Positions 1 through 7,082 of a stretch of DNA of 18,864 bases are shown here, in pieces. The DNA lies in NCBI GenBank assembly GCA_028687525.1, contig JAQTZX010000006.1, positions 1 to 18,864 of the forward strand, written 5' to 3'. The notes under the pieces were generated by a model, which saw only the letters and a list, made by a program, of their open reading frames with translations, was not told the DNA's origin and did not search any database. Each line of letters starts with the position of its first letter. Positions within the stretch are counted from its first letter, which is position 1. The DNA is from Candidatus Omnitrophota bacterium (GTDB lineage Bacteria; Omnitrophota; Gorgyraeia; Gygaellales; Profunditerraquicolaceae). The translations under genes and the position numbers were made by a program.

Positions 1-271
1 GGGTAAGCATTTGGTGGTTACTTCTGGAAAGACGGGAGAGGTCGTCTACCACCACTGCTTCGAATTCTTTATTCTCTGCTGCTTTATCCAATGCCTGAAG
101 CCCGGGACGGTTAAGCAGGGATCCGGATAAGGCTTCGTCAACATAGATATGCTCATCATTGACAGTGATATCGCGGTCTTTACAGTAGTTTTTGCATACT
201 CTTACTTGATCATCAATGCTTTTTTCGCTTTGGTTCTCAGAAGAGTATCTTGCATATATTGCTGCTCTCAT
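1..271 (-). CDS. Large serine recombinase, N-terminal part (cut by window edge)
   Basis: The minus-strand frame opens with MRAAIYARYSSENQSEKS, the start of a resolvase/invertase catalytic domain. The second serine of ARYSS is the expected nucleophile, and a later VVVDDLSRLSRSNHQ stretch matches the conserved D-x-SRLSR segment of this family. Large serine recombinases cut and rejoin DNA at attachment sites, and they integrate or excise phages and integrative elements. Only about 90 residues are visible; the remainder lies left of position 1. Its ATG overlaps the stop of the upstream small gene by four bases (ATGA), so the two are probably translationally coupled. It is the likely mobility gene of the AT-rich island that carries the defence genes. 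The family call is firm; the exact subtype and whether the gene is intact cannot be seen. Confidence 0.9.
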   Translation of the reverse strand, partial: MRAAIYARYSSENQSEKSIDDQVRVCKNYCKDRDITVNDEHIYVDEALSGSLLNRPGLQALDKAAENKEFEAVVVDDLSRLSRSNHQMLT

Positions 272-456
272 TTGGTATCTCCATGCTTAAGAAAGACATC
301 ATGATTCTGCCTAGCAACTGTGATATATTCATCAGCTAAAACAGAAGAGATCACATCTAGCAAGTGCTGAATAGGGAGGTTATCTTTCCAGCAAAAGTTA
401 AAGTACTCTTTTTTAATAATTTTCTGCTTAATTTCAGTTACGTTTGAACTAGTCAT
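268..456 (-). CDS. Small protein of unknown function upstream of the recombinase
   Basis: This is a 62-residue open frame starting MTSSNVTEIKQK and ending in TGA, whose bases overlap the recombinase ATG. I do not recognise the family. The protein is mixed polar/hydrophobic with no signal peptide and no membrane segment. The four-base overlap and a consensus leftward promoter upstream support it being real and part of a recombinase operon. Its 5' side has no good Shine-Dalgarno sequence. Small accessory proteins or directionality factors often sit beside serine recombinases, but nothing in this sequence proves that role. Confidence 0.6.
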   Translation of the reverse strand: MTSSNVTEIKQKIIKKEYFNFCWKDNLPIQHLLDVISSVLADEYITVARQNHDVFLKHGDTK

Positions 457-525
457 AGGGCTTGATTTTATTACTAAACAGGTATATATTAGTCTTTAGA
501 AGTATAAAATCACAATATCTCTGTA

Positions 526-555
526 ATGACTAAATTATACCCTAAAAGGTATATT
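526..555 (+). promoter_or_regulatory. Possible weak rightward promoter for the XRE repressor gene
   Basis: ATGACT at 526-531 and TATATT at 550-555 lie 18 bases apart and could serve as -35 and -10 for rightward transcription. This would give a short leader before the AGGAGG ribosome site at 572-577. It overlaps the leftward promoter and the palindrome, so the repressor would control itself as well as the recombinase. The hexamers are only partial matches. Confidence 0.35.
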
Positions 556-561
556 TGTCAA
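534..561 (-). promoter_or_regulatory. Consensus sigma-70-type promoter reading left toward the recombinase operon
   Basis: On the minus strand a perfect TTGACA (-35, plus positions 556-561) is followed after 16 bases by a perfect TATAAT (-10, plus positions 534-539). This would give a leader of roughly 70 bases before the small gene that starts at 456. The spacer is occupied by a palindrome, so a bound repressor would directly block RNA polymerase. The two hexamers are read directly from the sequence; use in vivo is inferred. Confidence 0.6.
536..553. promoter_or_regulatory. Palindromic operator TATACC-N6-GGTATA
   Basis: A perfect 6-bp inverted repeat with a 6-bp centre lies between the -35 and -10 of the leftward promoter, directly upstream of the XRE gene. 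Another half-site-like GGTATA occurs at 481-486. Size and position fit binding by a dimeric Cro/CI-type regulator, most simply the product of the adjacent gene. Binding is inferred. Confidence 0.5.
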
Positions 562-581
562 GTATTATTTTAGGAGGCAAA

Positions 582-785
582 ATGGATGCTAAAAAACTTG
601 GGAAGAAGATAAAGTTAGCCAGAGTAGAGCTAGATTTAACACAGATAGATCTAGCTAAAATAATCAATGCTAAACAAAAGAGTATTTCTAGGTATGAAAA
701 TGGGGTTTCTATGCCTTCTTTACAGACCCTGGTAAAGATTGCTAAGGTTCTTAAAAAACCGACCGCATACTTTCTTGATGAATAA
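582..785 (+). CDS. XRE (Cro/CI)-family transcriptional repressor
   Basis: The 67-residue protein is essentially one helix-turn-helix domain. Residues around LTQIDLAKIINAKQKSISRYENG show the family pattern: a first helix with TQ, a turn, and a recognition helix ending in SRYENG, followed by a P-SLQTLVKIAKVL segment. An upstream in-frame ATG would add nine residues, but the ATG at 582 has a near-perfect AGGAGG five bases before it and is preferred. The gene is divergent from the recombinase operon, with a shared promoter/operator between them, and lies 45 bases upstream of hamA. It probably represses the recombinase and itself. It could also set hamAB expression if read-through or its own control extends downstream. 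Confidence 0.88.
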   Translation: MDAKKLGKKIKLARVELDLTQIDLAKIINAKQKSISRYENGVSMPSLQTLVKIAKVLKKPTAYFLDE

Positions 786-830
786 ACAGGTCCGATAATA
801 TTATATTATAAGTAAGCGAGGTCTGAGACT

Positions 831-1745
831 TTGAGTTTCGATATCACAGAAAAAAACATTAAAGGTTTGCTGATAAAGACGGATGCTTTTATCAGAACTA
901 TGTATTTTGTTAAGCACGACTTAAATCTTTTGCCCCAAAAGGATCATATATGTACATGTATTAATTTTAGTGATTTAATAGAAATGCGAGATGAATTTGT
1001 AAAGGAGCTGGTGGTATCTGTAGTTGATTATGTATACAGTAGTAAGAAATCGGCATCAATAAGGCAACAATATATAGAGGAAGGAAGATCAATAAGCCAG
1101 GCTAACGATTTACTTAGTTTAAAGGCGAAAGAAAAGTTTAGAAAATCATATATTCAAGGTCAGTTTTCAGAAATCTTGCTTTTTTTATTACTGCAACATC
1201 ATTTCCATGGTGTTCCTCTTCTAAGAAAAATGCCCATTACGACTAATCCAGCCCTCGAAAGAAATGGAGCGGATGCGTATCATATCTGTATGATGGATTC
1301 AAAGGTTGTACTCTTTTTGGGTGAAGCTAAAACATATGATCGTGAAAAATATGGGTTACAATCCGCTTTAAAAGATTCTATTATAAGTATATTGGAACAT
1401 TATAAAAACCATAGAAGTGAATTAAATTTATACAACTATGAAGAATTTATTCCAGAAGAATTAGAAAACATAGCTGCTGACTATTTGTCAGGTAAACGTA
1501 ACGATTTTGAAGTGCACTTAGTTTGTTTGATTGCTTACGATGGTAAATTTGATGTTCAAGGTAAATCTAGAGATGAAAAGCTAGCTTTTATAGTAAAGGT
1601 GGTAAAAGAGGCTACTACCAAGATTAAGCCAGATATTTTTAAAGATATTCCCAAGGACCTGGATCTAAGATTTAATTACATAATATTTCCGATAACATCA
1701 ATGCAGGAACTTTTAGTAAATTTTAGAAGAAAACTTACTACCTAA
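831..1745 (+). CDS. hamA: Hachiman defence protein HamA (DUF1837 nuclease)
   Basis: This 304-residue protein fits the DUF1837/HamA family, the nuclease of the two-gene Hachiman anti-phage system. It shows a PD-(D/E)XK-like core: E114 in a QFSEILLF helix, D148 in NGADAYHI, then E165 and K167 in FLGEAKTY, an E-x-K arrangement like that reported as catalytic for HamA. In the known system HamA is held inactive by HamB and degrades DNA after HamB senses damaged or altered DNA. The start is TTG, with GAGGT eight bases upstream; no better ATG lies nearby. Its TAA stop shares one base with the hamB ATG (TAATG), implying coupled translation. The pairing with a helicase makes the call strong. AT-rich composition suggests transfer. 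Confidence 0.9.
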   Translation: MSFDITEKNIKGLLIKTDAFIRTMYFVKHDLNLLPQKDHICTCINFSDLIEMRDEFVKELVVSVVDYVYSSKKSASIRQQYIEEGRSISQANDLLSLKAKEKFRKSYIQGQFSEILLFLLLQHHFHGVPLLRKMPITTNPALERNGADAYHICMMDSKVVLFLGEAKTYDREKYGLQSALKDSIISILEHYKNHRSELNLYNYEEFIPEELENIAADYLSGKRNDFEVHLVCLIAYDGKFDVQGKSRDEKLAFIVKVVKEATTKIKPDIFKDIPKDLDLRFNYIIFPITSMQELLVNFRRKLTT

Positions 1746-4288
1746 TGGATAAAAAAACAGAAAAAAATCTAATTTATAAATTATTCGAAATGGATGTAAA
1801 GGCTTTTGCATCTCGCTTAGGTTATTATTCTAATGATTCTTTCGATTTAACAGATATTGATGCCGTTCGTTTATTAAATCTTGCAGAAAGTTATTCAAGA
1901 AAAAATACAGATGACAAGACTCGACAAAAATGTTTGATGATTTGTGGTTTGCTGTGGGAGCATAAAAAATCAGAATGGCAAGCCTTACCAATATTCGTAA
2001 CGAGTATCCTCATAAGGCTTGGATTAGGTCCTTCGGCCAGCATGACTGATAAGGACTATGATTTTAAATTAAATAGTTTCGGTACGCTCGGAAGTTTCTT
2101 ATCAGAATTGTACGCGACTAGAAGTTTACTTAACAATGAAGTGTTAGTTGGCGGAAAGAAAACAATTTTATTATCTGAATTTCAGAAACGGATGTGGGAT
2201 TTAATAACTAATTATTCTAGAGTTGGTATATCTGCTCCAACATCTGCCGGAAAATCTTTCGTATTGGCGTATAAAATAGCAGATTGTTTATCGAGCAATC
2301 ACGGTGAAATTATCTATATTGTTCCTACTTTAAGTCTCATAAGTCAAGTATCCGCCGATATTAAATTTGCCCTTGAACAAGTGCAAATTTCAGATTGTGA
2401 AATTCTGCAGACTTACTCATATGAATTCGCAAAGAAATACAAGAATGCAATTTACGTTCTTACTCAAGAAAGAGCTATGGCTGCATTTGCGCAGGCAGAA
2501 GAGCCTTTCGACAGATGCAAAATGTTGGTTGTTGATGAAATTCAAAACGTAGAAAGAGTAGCTGACGAAAGCGAAGAGCGAGCGCACACTTTATTAGATG
2601 TTGTATGCGAATTTCACAATAGTATCAAAATTGATAAAATTATTGTTAGCGGACCACGTATTAGGAATATACAAGATGTGACAAAATCATTGTTTGGTGT
2701 TGAAAGTCACAGCCTTCAAATTGAAACCCCGCCAGTTATAAATTTAAATTATTCTTTCTCGAAAAAGGACAACAAATCCTATTTAACAATACGATCATCG
2801 TTAAAAAATGAACCGTTAAAAATTGAATTGAATAATTTGGAACTTGGGAAGTGGTATGGCAAGAAAAGATATACTCCAGAACTATTTAATTTCATTGATC
2901 ACGTACTTGGTGTTATTAATAAAGATTCATCAGGAACCTTGGTGTTTGCGCCTACCTCAAAGACTGCTTCTAATATCGCAATTGAATTAACCGAGCGGCG
3001 AAATAATTACAAGTCTAATGCGGAACATCAAGAGTTGATAATTTCATTAAAAAAGTATCTTGAAGAAACAATTCACCCCAAATATTCTTTACTTAGGGCG
3101 ATAGACAAAGGCATTGCTTATCATCATGGAAAAGTTCCGGAAGATGTAAGAATAGTGGTAGAGCACGCATTTAAAAGTGGATTGATTGATACTATAGTCT
3201 GTACGACTACTTTGATGCAAGGAGTAAATCTTCCGGCAAAGAATATTATTGCTCGTAACCCAAATCTATTTATTCAGTCTTCGGTAGATTCGATGCAATT
3301 AACTCCTTATGAATTTGCAAATCTTAGGGGGAGAGCTGGTCGTTTAATGAAAGATTTGGTTGGAAGAGCTATTATTTTGGACGAGGGATCTTTTGTTGAT
3401 CTTCAATATTTAGATGGCGATGCGGAAAAAGAATTAACACCAGATTATGCATCTAGATTTGAGGATAGCAAAGAGAATCTTATCGAAGTACTAGAAACAG
3501 GCGATATTCCTAAAGAAGAAATGCCTTTTAGTGATTTAATTGTTTATGTTAGGCAAATGATTCTTCGTCACGGAGACGCGGCGTTAAATAGAATGAAGCA
3601 AGTGGGAGTAATATTGTCAAGTGAACAGTTTAATAGTATTCGAGAATCGTTAAGAAATTTAAGCGTATCGAAAGAAATATGTTTGAGAAATCCTTATTGG
3701 GATCCCATCGTTCTTAATAAATTATTTCAAGAAGTAAAAAAATGGGATGAGTTACCCAAGAGTCCATTCGATAGTAATTTTGTTGGGACTACACTTAGTT
3801 TATTAAAAAGAATTGAGGAAATAACGCCATATTATTTTAATAAATATTTTGGAATAAAAAATGCAAAGATGAAGCTTTCAGTTGTTCTAAACGCGCAAAA
3901 TTGGGCAACCGAGAAATCCCTTAACAAAATTTTAAGTGATAGGAATGTTCAGGATACCGATGAAATTGATCATATTATTAATGTCATTGCACAAGATGTA
4001 AAATATTCTCTCCCCAAATTATTAAGACCGGTGGTTCATATGCAAAACATTGATAGTCCTATTCTAAATTTTATTGAAATGGGTGCGTATAAGCCCGTAA
4101 CTCGTAGATTAATGGAGATGGGTGTCCCCAGGGAAACAGCTTTGAAAATATCTGAGAGGCTTGATGAACAAAAAATGGGAAATATTTTGGAAGATGAGTC
4201 TGGGGATGGTAAATTGATCAGCTTTCTTCAGAATAATTTTAAGAAAATGCCATATTGGGAACGCATACAGCTTCAAAGTATTATTTAG
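1745..4288 (+). CDS. hamB: Hachiman defence helicase HamB (superfamily 2)
   Basis: This 847-residue SF2 (Ski2-like) helicase carries Walker A SAPTSAGKS (163-171), motif Ia IVPTLSLISQ (192-201), the DEIQ box (264-267), AYHHG (458-462), TTTLMQGVNLPAK (487-499) and RGRAGR (528-533), in the right order. The N-terminal ~140 residues and the long helical C-terminus have no obvious motif. HamB uses ATP to scan DNA and controls the nuclease HamA. All ATPase and arginine-finger motifs look intact, so the pair should be functional. The gene starts inside the hamA stop codon. An unusual reverse transcriptase follows 64 bases later on the same strand. Length is within the range expected for HamB. Confidence 0.9.
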   Translation: MDKKTEKNLIYKLFEMDVKAFASRLGYYSNDSFDLTDIDAVRLLNLAESYSRKNTDDKTRQKCLMICGLLWEHKKSEWQALPIFVTSILIRLGLGPSASMTDKDYDFKLNSFGTLGSFLSELYATRSLLNNEVLVGGKKTILLSEFQKRMWDLITNYSRVGISAPTSAGKSFVLAYKIADCLSSNHGEIIYIVPTLSLISQVSADIKFALEQVQISDCEILQTYSYEFAKKYKNAIYVLTQERAMAAFAQAEEPFDRCKMLVVDEIQNVERVADESEERAHTLLDVVCEFHNSIKIDKIIVSGPRIRNIQDVTKSLFGVESHSLQIETPPVINLNYSFSKKDNKSYLTIRSSLKNEPLKIELNNLELGKWYGKKRYTPELFNFIDHVLGVINKDSSGTLVFAPTSKTASNIAIELTERRNNYKSNAEHQELIISLKKYLEETIHPKYSLLRAIDKGIAYHHGKVPEDVRIVVEHAFKSGLIDTIVCTTTLMQGVNLPAKNIIARNPNLFIQSSVDSMQLTPYEFANLRGRAGRLMKDLVGRAIILDEGSFVDLQYLDGDAEKELTPDYASRFEDSKENLIEVLETGDIPKEEMPFSDLIVYVRQMILRHGDAALNRMKQVGVILSSEQFNSIRESLRNLSVSKEICLRNPYWDPIVLNKLFQEVKKWDELPKSPFDSNFVGTTLSLLKRIEEITPYYFNKYFGIKNAKMKLSVVLNAQNWATEKSLNKILSDRNVQDTDEIDHIINVIAQDVKYSLPKLLRPVVHMQNIDSPILNFIEMGAYKPVTRRLMEMGVPRETALKISERLDEQKMGNILEDESGDGKLISFLQNNFKKMPYWERIQLQSII

Positions 4289-4352
4289 AAAGATGGGCAC
4301 TTACTTGTATTTTAGATAACTTTAGATGCTGCAAGGAGCTTAGGATAATACC

Positions 4353-5822
4353 ATGGCTATAAATAAGAATTTCTTATTAAATGCATTATTAAAAGAAAAC
4401 TTTTTTCCTTTTCAAAAGAAAAGAAAGGAAGAATTGCCTCCTGTTTTTACCTCATCAAAATTGTCAAAGGTTATAGCAAATGATATCCATAAGGTTGCAT
4501 TAAGCGGGGATCGAAAGAAACTTGGCGGTTTTGATGTTGTTCAATATAAAGCTACTCGTTTTAACAATGTCCCGCGTTTGCTCTCTATCCCGCATCCAAA
4601 ACCATATATAGATATCTGTTTTGAAATCTTCGATAATTGGAACAAAATTAAACATATTTGTTCAAATTCTAATAGTCTTATTTGTCCGAGAATGCATGCG
4701 GATGGAAGAACCTTAATTATGGATTACGAAGGACCCTTAATAGAAAGAAATCGTTATTATAAGCTAGCTTTTGGGAAAAAGTTTTTAGCACATACGGACA
4801 TCGCTAATTGTTTTCCTAGTTTATATAGTCATGCATTGCCTTGGGCTCTTGTAGGCTTTATATCTGCAAAGAATAATCGTACTTCTACTACATGGTTTAA
4901 TAAAATTGACACGTGTTTTCGCTATTGTAGCAGGAACGAAACAGCAGGTGTCCCGATTGGACCCGCTACATCAAATATTGCTTGTGAAATAATTTTAGAG
5001 CGCATCGATAGAAAACTAAGAAATAAATTTCAGTACGTTCGTTTTATTGATGACTATACGGCATACTGTAAAACGCATACTGATGCGGAGGAATTTATTA
5101 GGCAACTTAGTCTTGAGCTTATGAAATATAAGCTCAATCTGAATATTAAGAAAACGGAAATAAAAAAACTCCCTCAAGCAGTTAGTGAGGAATGGGTGAA
5201 CAGAATAAGAGAAGTTATCCCTGATGATAGAGAAATTAACGCATCAAAAGTATCGCATATCTTAGACGCAGCCGTCAGGCTACAGAGAGACAATCCTGAT
5301 GGAAGTATCCTAAAATATGCAGCCAATTCAATCCTTAGAAAACTGAATAATAGCTCATCAGTTGAGTTTACAAAATATGTAATAAAGCTCTGTTTCCATT
5401 ATCCAGTTTTGATTCCTACGCTTAAAAATCCACTGTCGAGAGTATATAAAAATAGAGCAGGTATTTTTAATAAAGAACTTCGCTTTTTGTTAAAAGATTC
5501 TATTAGCTATGGTAGGTCAGATGCTGCGTGTTGGTTGTTATATTATCTAAAAATATTACATAATGATGTTTCTGATAAAATTGCGAACAAAGTCGTTGAA
5601 TGGGGTGATTGCATGACGCTAACTTTATTGGCAGAATTCTTAGCTCATGAAAATAAAGTAATTAAGTTTGCAAAACAATTAAATAAAAACGATCTATATG
5701 AACTTGATACGTATTGGTTACTGCTGTACCAATTGTATTTCAAAGGTAAAATTAAAAATTTGTATAATGATAGTACTTTTAATGTATTAAAAAAGCACGG
5801 TGTTACATTTATAAATATATAA
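4353..5822 (+). CDS. Defence-type reverse transcriptase downstream of Hachiman
   Basis: This 489-residue protein has a reverse-transcriptase palm: motif A FLAHTDIANCFPSLY with D149, a VPIGPATSN motif (200-208) where most RTs have QG-x-x-x-SP, and FIDDY (231-235) with D233/D234 in place of Y-x-DD. A downstream KYKLNLNIKKTEI segment fits motif D/E. About 200 residues, mostly helical in appearance, follow the palm. These features point to the UG/Abi/DRT group of anti-phage RTs rather than group II intron, retron or DGR enzymes; a Drt3b-like enzyme is one possibility, but the subgroup cannot be fixed by eye. Catalytic residues look intact. Possible ribosome sites are AAGGAG 4333-4338 or TAGGAT 4341-4346. 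The gene is co-oriented with hamAB. Confidence 0.85.
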   Translation: MAINKNFLLNALLKENFFPFQKKRKEELPPVFTSSKLSKVIANDIHKVALSGDRKKLGGFDVVQYKATRFNNVPRLLSIPHPKPYIDICFEIFDNWNKIKHICSNSNSLICPRMHADGRTLIMDYEGPLIERNRYYKLAFGKKFLAHTDIANCFPSLYSHALPWALVGFISAKNNRTSTTWFNKIDTCFRYCSRNETAGVPIGPATSNIACEIILERIDRKLRNKFQYVRFIDDYTAYCKTHTDAEEFIRQLSLELMKYKLNLNIKKTEIKKLPQAVSEEWVNRIREVIPDDREINASKVSHILDAAVRLQRDNPDGSILKYAANSILRKLNNSSSVEFTKYVIKLCFHYPVLIPTLKNPLSRVYKNRAGIFNKELRFLLKDSISYGRSDAACWLLYYLKILHNDVSDKIANKVVEWGDCMTLTLLAEFLAHENKVIKFAKQLNKNDLYELDTYWLLLYQLYFKGKIKNLYNDSTFNVLKKHGVTFINI

Positions 5823-5841
5823 TTGAACTGTACATAAATCT

Positions 5842-5877
5842 TATCTGTTGTCTTTTAGCTTTAGTTGCTAACAGATA
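5842..5877 (+). other. Hairpin between the reverse transcriptase and the nuclease stub
   Basis: TATCTGTT (5842-5849) pairs perfectly with AACAGATA (5870-5877) around a 20-base loop. There is no following T-run, so it is not a standard intrinsic terminator. It could be a weak terminator, an mRNA processing site or part of a small structured RNA linked to the RT. Nothing decides between these. Confidence 0.35.
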
Positions 5878-5898
5878 TATAATCGCGCAGGGAGGATT

Positions 5899-6219
5899 AT
5901 GTCAAAATATTACAATGGGAAGAGAACTAAGAATCTGTTTGATCCGCTTAGCAAGGTTCCTTTTAGGGTAAGTCGGTCTAAAATCGAATTATTTATTAAT
6001 TGTCCTCGTTGTTTTTACCTAGATAGGAGATTAGGCGTTGGTCAGCCTCCGGGGTATCCTTTTACTTTAAATTCCGCAGTAGATAAGTTACTTAAGAAGG
6101 AATTTGATTTCTATAGAAATAAGCAAATAAGTCATCCGCTTATGGAGGCTAACGGGATTAAGGTCATTCCTTTTAAGCATGAAAAATTAGACTATTGGCG
6201 AGATGCGCTTCGCGAATAA
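5899..6219 (+). pseudogene. PD-(D/E)XK-like nuclease, N-terminal stub truncated by a repeat element
   Basis: The 106 residues start MSKYYNGKRTKNLFDPLSK and contain FRVSRSKIELFINCPRCFYLDRRLGV, the opening of a Cas4/RecB-like nuclease family with a C-x2-C that normally forms half of an iron-sulphur site. From memory, relatives in uncultured bacteria are about twice as long or more and carry the D...E-x-K catalytic residues and the last cysteines after this point. Here the frame stops right where repeat copy 1 begins, and the stop codon TAA (6217-6219) overlaps the AATAAAG edge of the repeat. The catalytic half is therefore missing and the product is probably inactive. A good GGGAGG ribosome site precedes the ATG. 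Co-orientation suggests it once ended the hamAB-RT operon. Confidence 0.65.
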
Positions 6220-6394
6220 AGGGGGTCGCGTCTTTACTCTTTACTGTTGAGAAGAAGGCTGTGTCAACTGTAAACAGGCTGACCGAGAATTAGATTTTTC
6301 GGAAATCACTTGTTGAAAATAAAAGACTTACAACAGTAGAATTAGGGCAAATGGCTATTCTCGGTCGGCCTGTAAAGACTCGACCCTATACTTT
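6218..6394. repeat. 177-bp inverted-ended repeat, copy 1
   Basis: This is the first of three same-length direct copies. It begins AAAG, then GGGTCGCGTCTTTA, and ends TAAAGACTCGACCC followed by TATACTTT, so the ends are imperfect inverted repeats of about 20 bases. The left edge coincides with the stop of a truncated nuclease gene. No transposase is encoded. The GGGTCG-x-GTCTT-type end resembles hairpin sequences that accompany REP-associated (RAYT, Y1) transposases; that comparison is from memory. Confidence 0.85.
6275..6372. mobile_element. 98-bp inner element nested in repeat copy 1
   Basis: CAGGCTGACCGAG at the left end is mirrored by CTCGGTCGGCCTG at the right end (one mismatch). The element is flanked on both sides by TAAA. 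The 75-bp repeat copy at 12198 lacks exactly these 98 bases plus one TAAA, so it looks like an empty site. A deletion between the CTGTAAA direct repeats would leave the same product. It has no coding capacity apart from a short MAILG-type frame running out of its right side. Confidence 0.6.
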
Positions 6395-6455
6395 CTAAAT
6401 TGTATTGCCGTAAAACCCCGAAGCAAGAAAGTTTTTAACTTTATGGAGGTTTTAT

Positions 6456-7025
6456 ATGCCTAAACAAATCTGCAGTGCGTTACTCTCTCTCTCTCTTATC
6501 TTTTCATTAGCCCTGTTTTTTAGTTTCTTAACCCTGCCTATTAATCTTTTTGCCGAAGAATCAATTACCATTACCACTTATTATCCTTCTCCTTATGGAG
6601 TCTATAATCAACTTCAGACAAACAGGTTGGCGGTAGGGGATACTGACGGCAACGATACCCTGGATGACGCGGACCAGCCGAACAGGGACGGGGATATACG
6701 GCTTAAGGCGCAGGCAGGCAATCCTGCAGCTTGGCCTGCGGGTCAAATAGGCCAATTTGCTTATTCAAGTACCCAGGATTCACTGTATCATTATAACGGC
6801 TCTACTTGGGTAGCATCTGGTGGCGGAGGTACCTGTATGGTCACCTATAACAGCCCTGTTGGCAGTTGCAGTTGTCCCAGTGGCTGGACCCTCAAATATG
6901 ATCTCGGCTCCTGGGGTTACTGCGGCTACGACGTCGGCACCAACTTCTTCCGTCCGCCGGGCGGTGGCTGCCCTAGTGGTTGGGACACTGACTTTTTCGG
7001 CGAGGGGTGTCTTTGTTGCCAGTAG
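6456..7025 (+). CDS. Secreted Cys-rich variable protein of a diversity-generating retroelement (YYPSPYG family)
   Basis: The protein has 189 residues. Residues 1-33 form a long signal peptide ending LFA. The mature protein opens with ITITTYYPSPYGVYNQL (37-53), then GDTDGNDTLDDAD (61-73), a degenerate dockerin/EF-hand-like loop. The last 55 residues are rich in Cys, Gly and aromatic residues, with two CPSGW units (140-144 and 172-176). The C-terminal 40 residues (150-189) are encoded by a variable repeat matched by a template repeat about 0.9 kb downstream. This makes the protein the diversification target, presumably displayed outside the cell to bind varied ligands. It does not show the usual C-type-lectin ending of many DGR targets. 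GGAGG at 6445-6449 precedes the ATG. Repeat copy 1 lies just upstream. Confidence 0.8.
   Translation: MPKQICSALLSLSLIFSLALFFSFLTLPINLFAEESITITTYYPSPYGVYNQLQTNRLAVGDTDGNDTLDDADQPNRDGDIRLKAQAGNPAAWPAGQIGQFAYSSTQDSLYHYNGSTWVASGGGGTCMVTYNSPVGSCSCPSGWTLKYDLGSWGYCGYDVGTNFFRPPGGGCPSGWDTDFFGEGCLCCQ
6902..7022 (+). repeat. DGR variable repeat (VR) at the 3' end of the target gene
   Basis: This stretch aligns with the template repeat at 7810-7920. Among paired bases, nine differences fall on template adenines (for example AAC to GGC, TAC or GAC; ATC to TTC; ATT to CTT) and only about two interior ones on other bases. The changed codons give residues Y155, G157, Y158, D159, D177, D179, F181 and L186. 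The unchanged GC-rich core CGGCGAGGGGTGT near the 3' end is a candidate homing-initiation segment. The VR has nine extra bases in the AAC/TTC tract. Confidence 0.85.
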
Positions 7026-7082
7026 TTAATCTTTTTCTGGAATCCGGTATTTGAAAATCTGGTAATCCGTTTTTCTCTTGCA

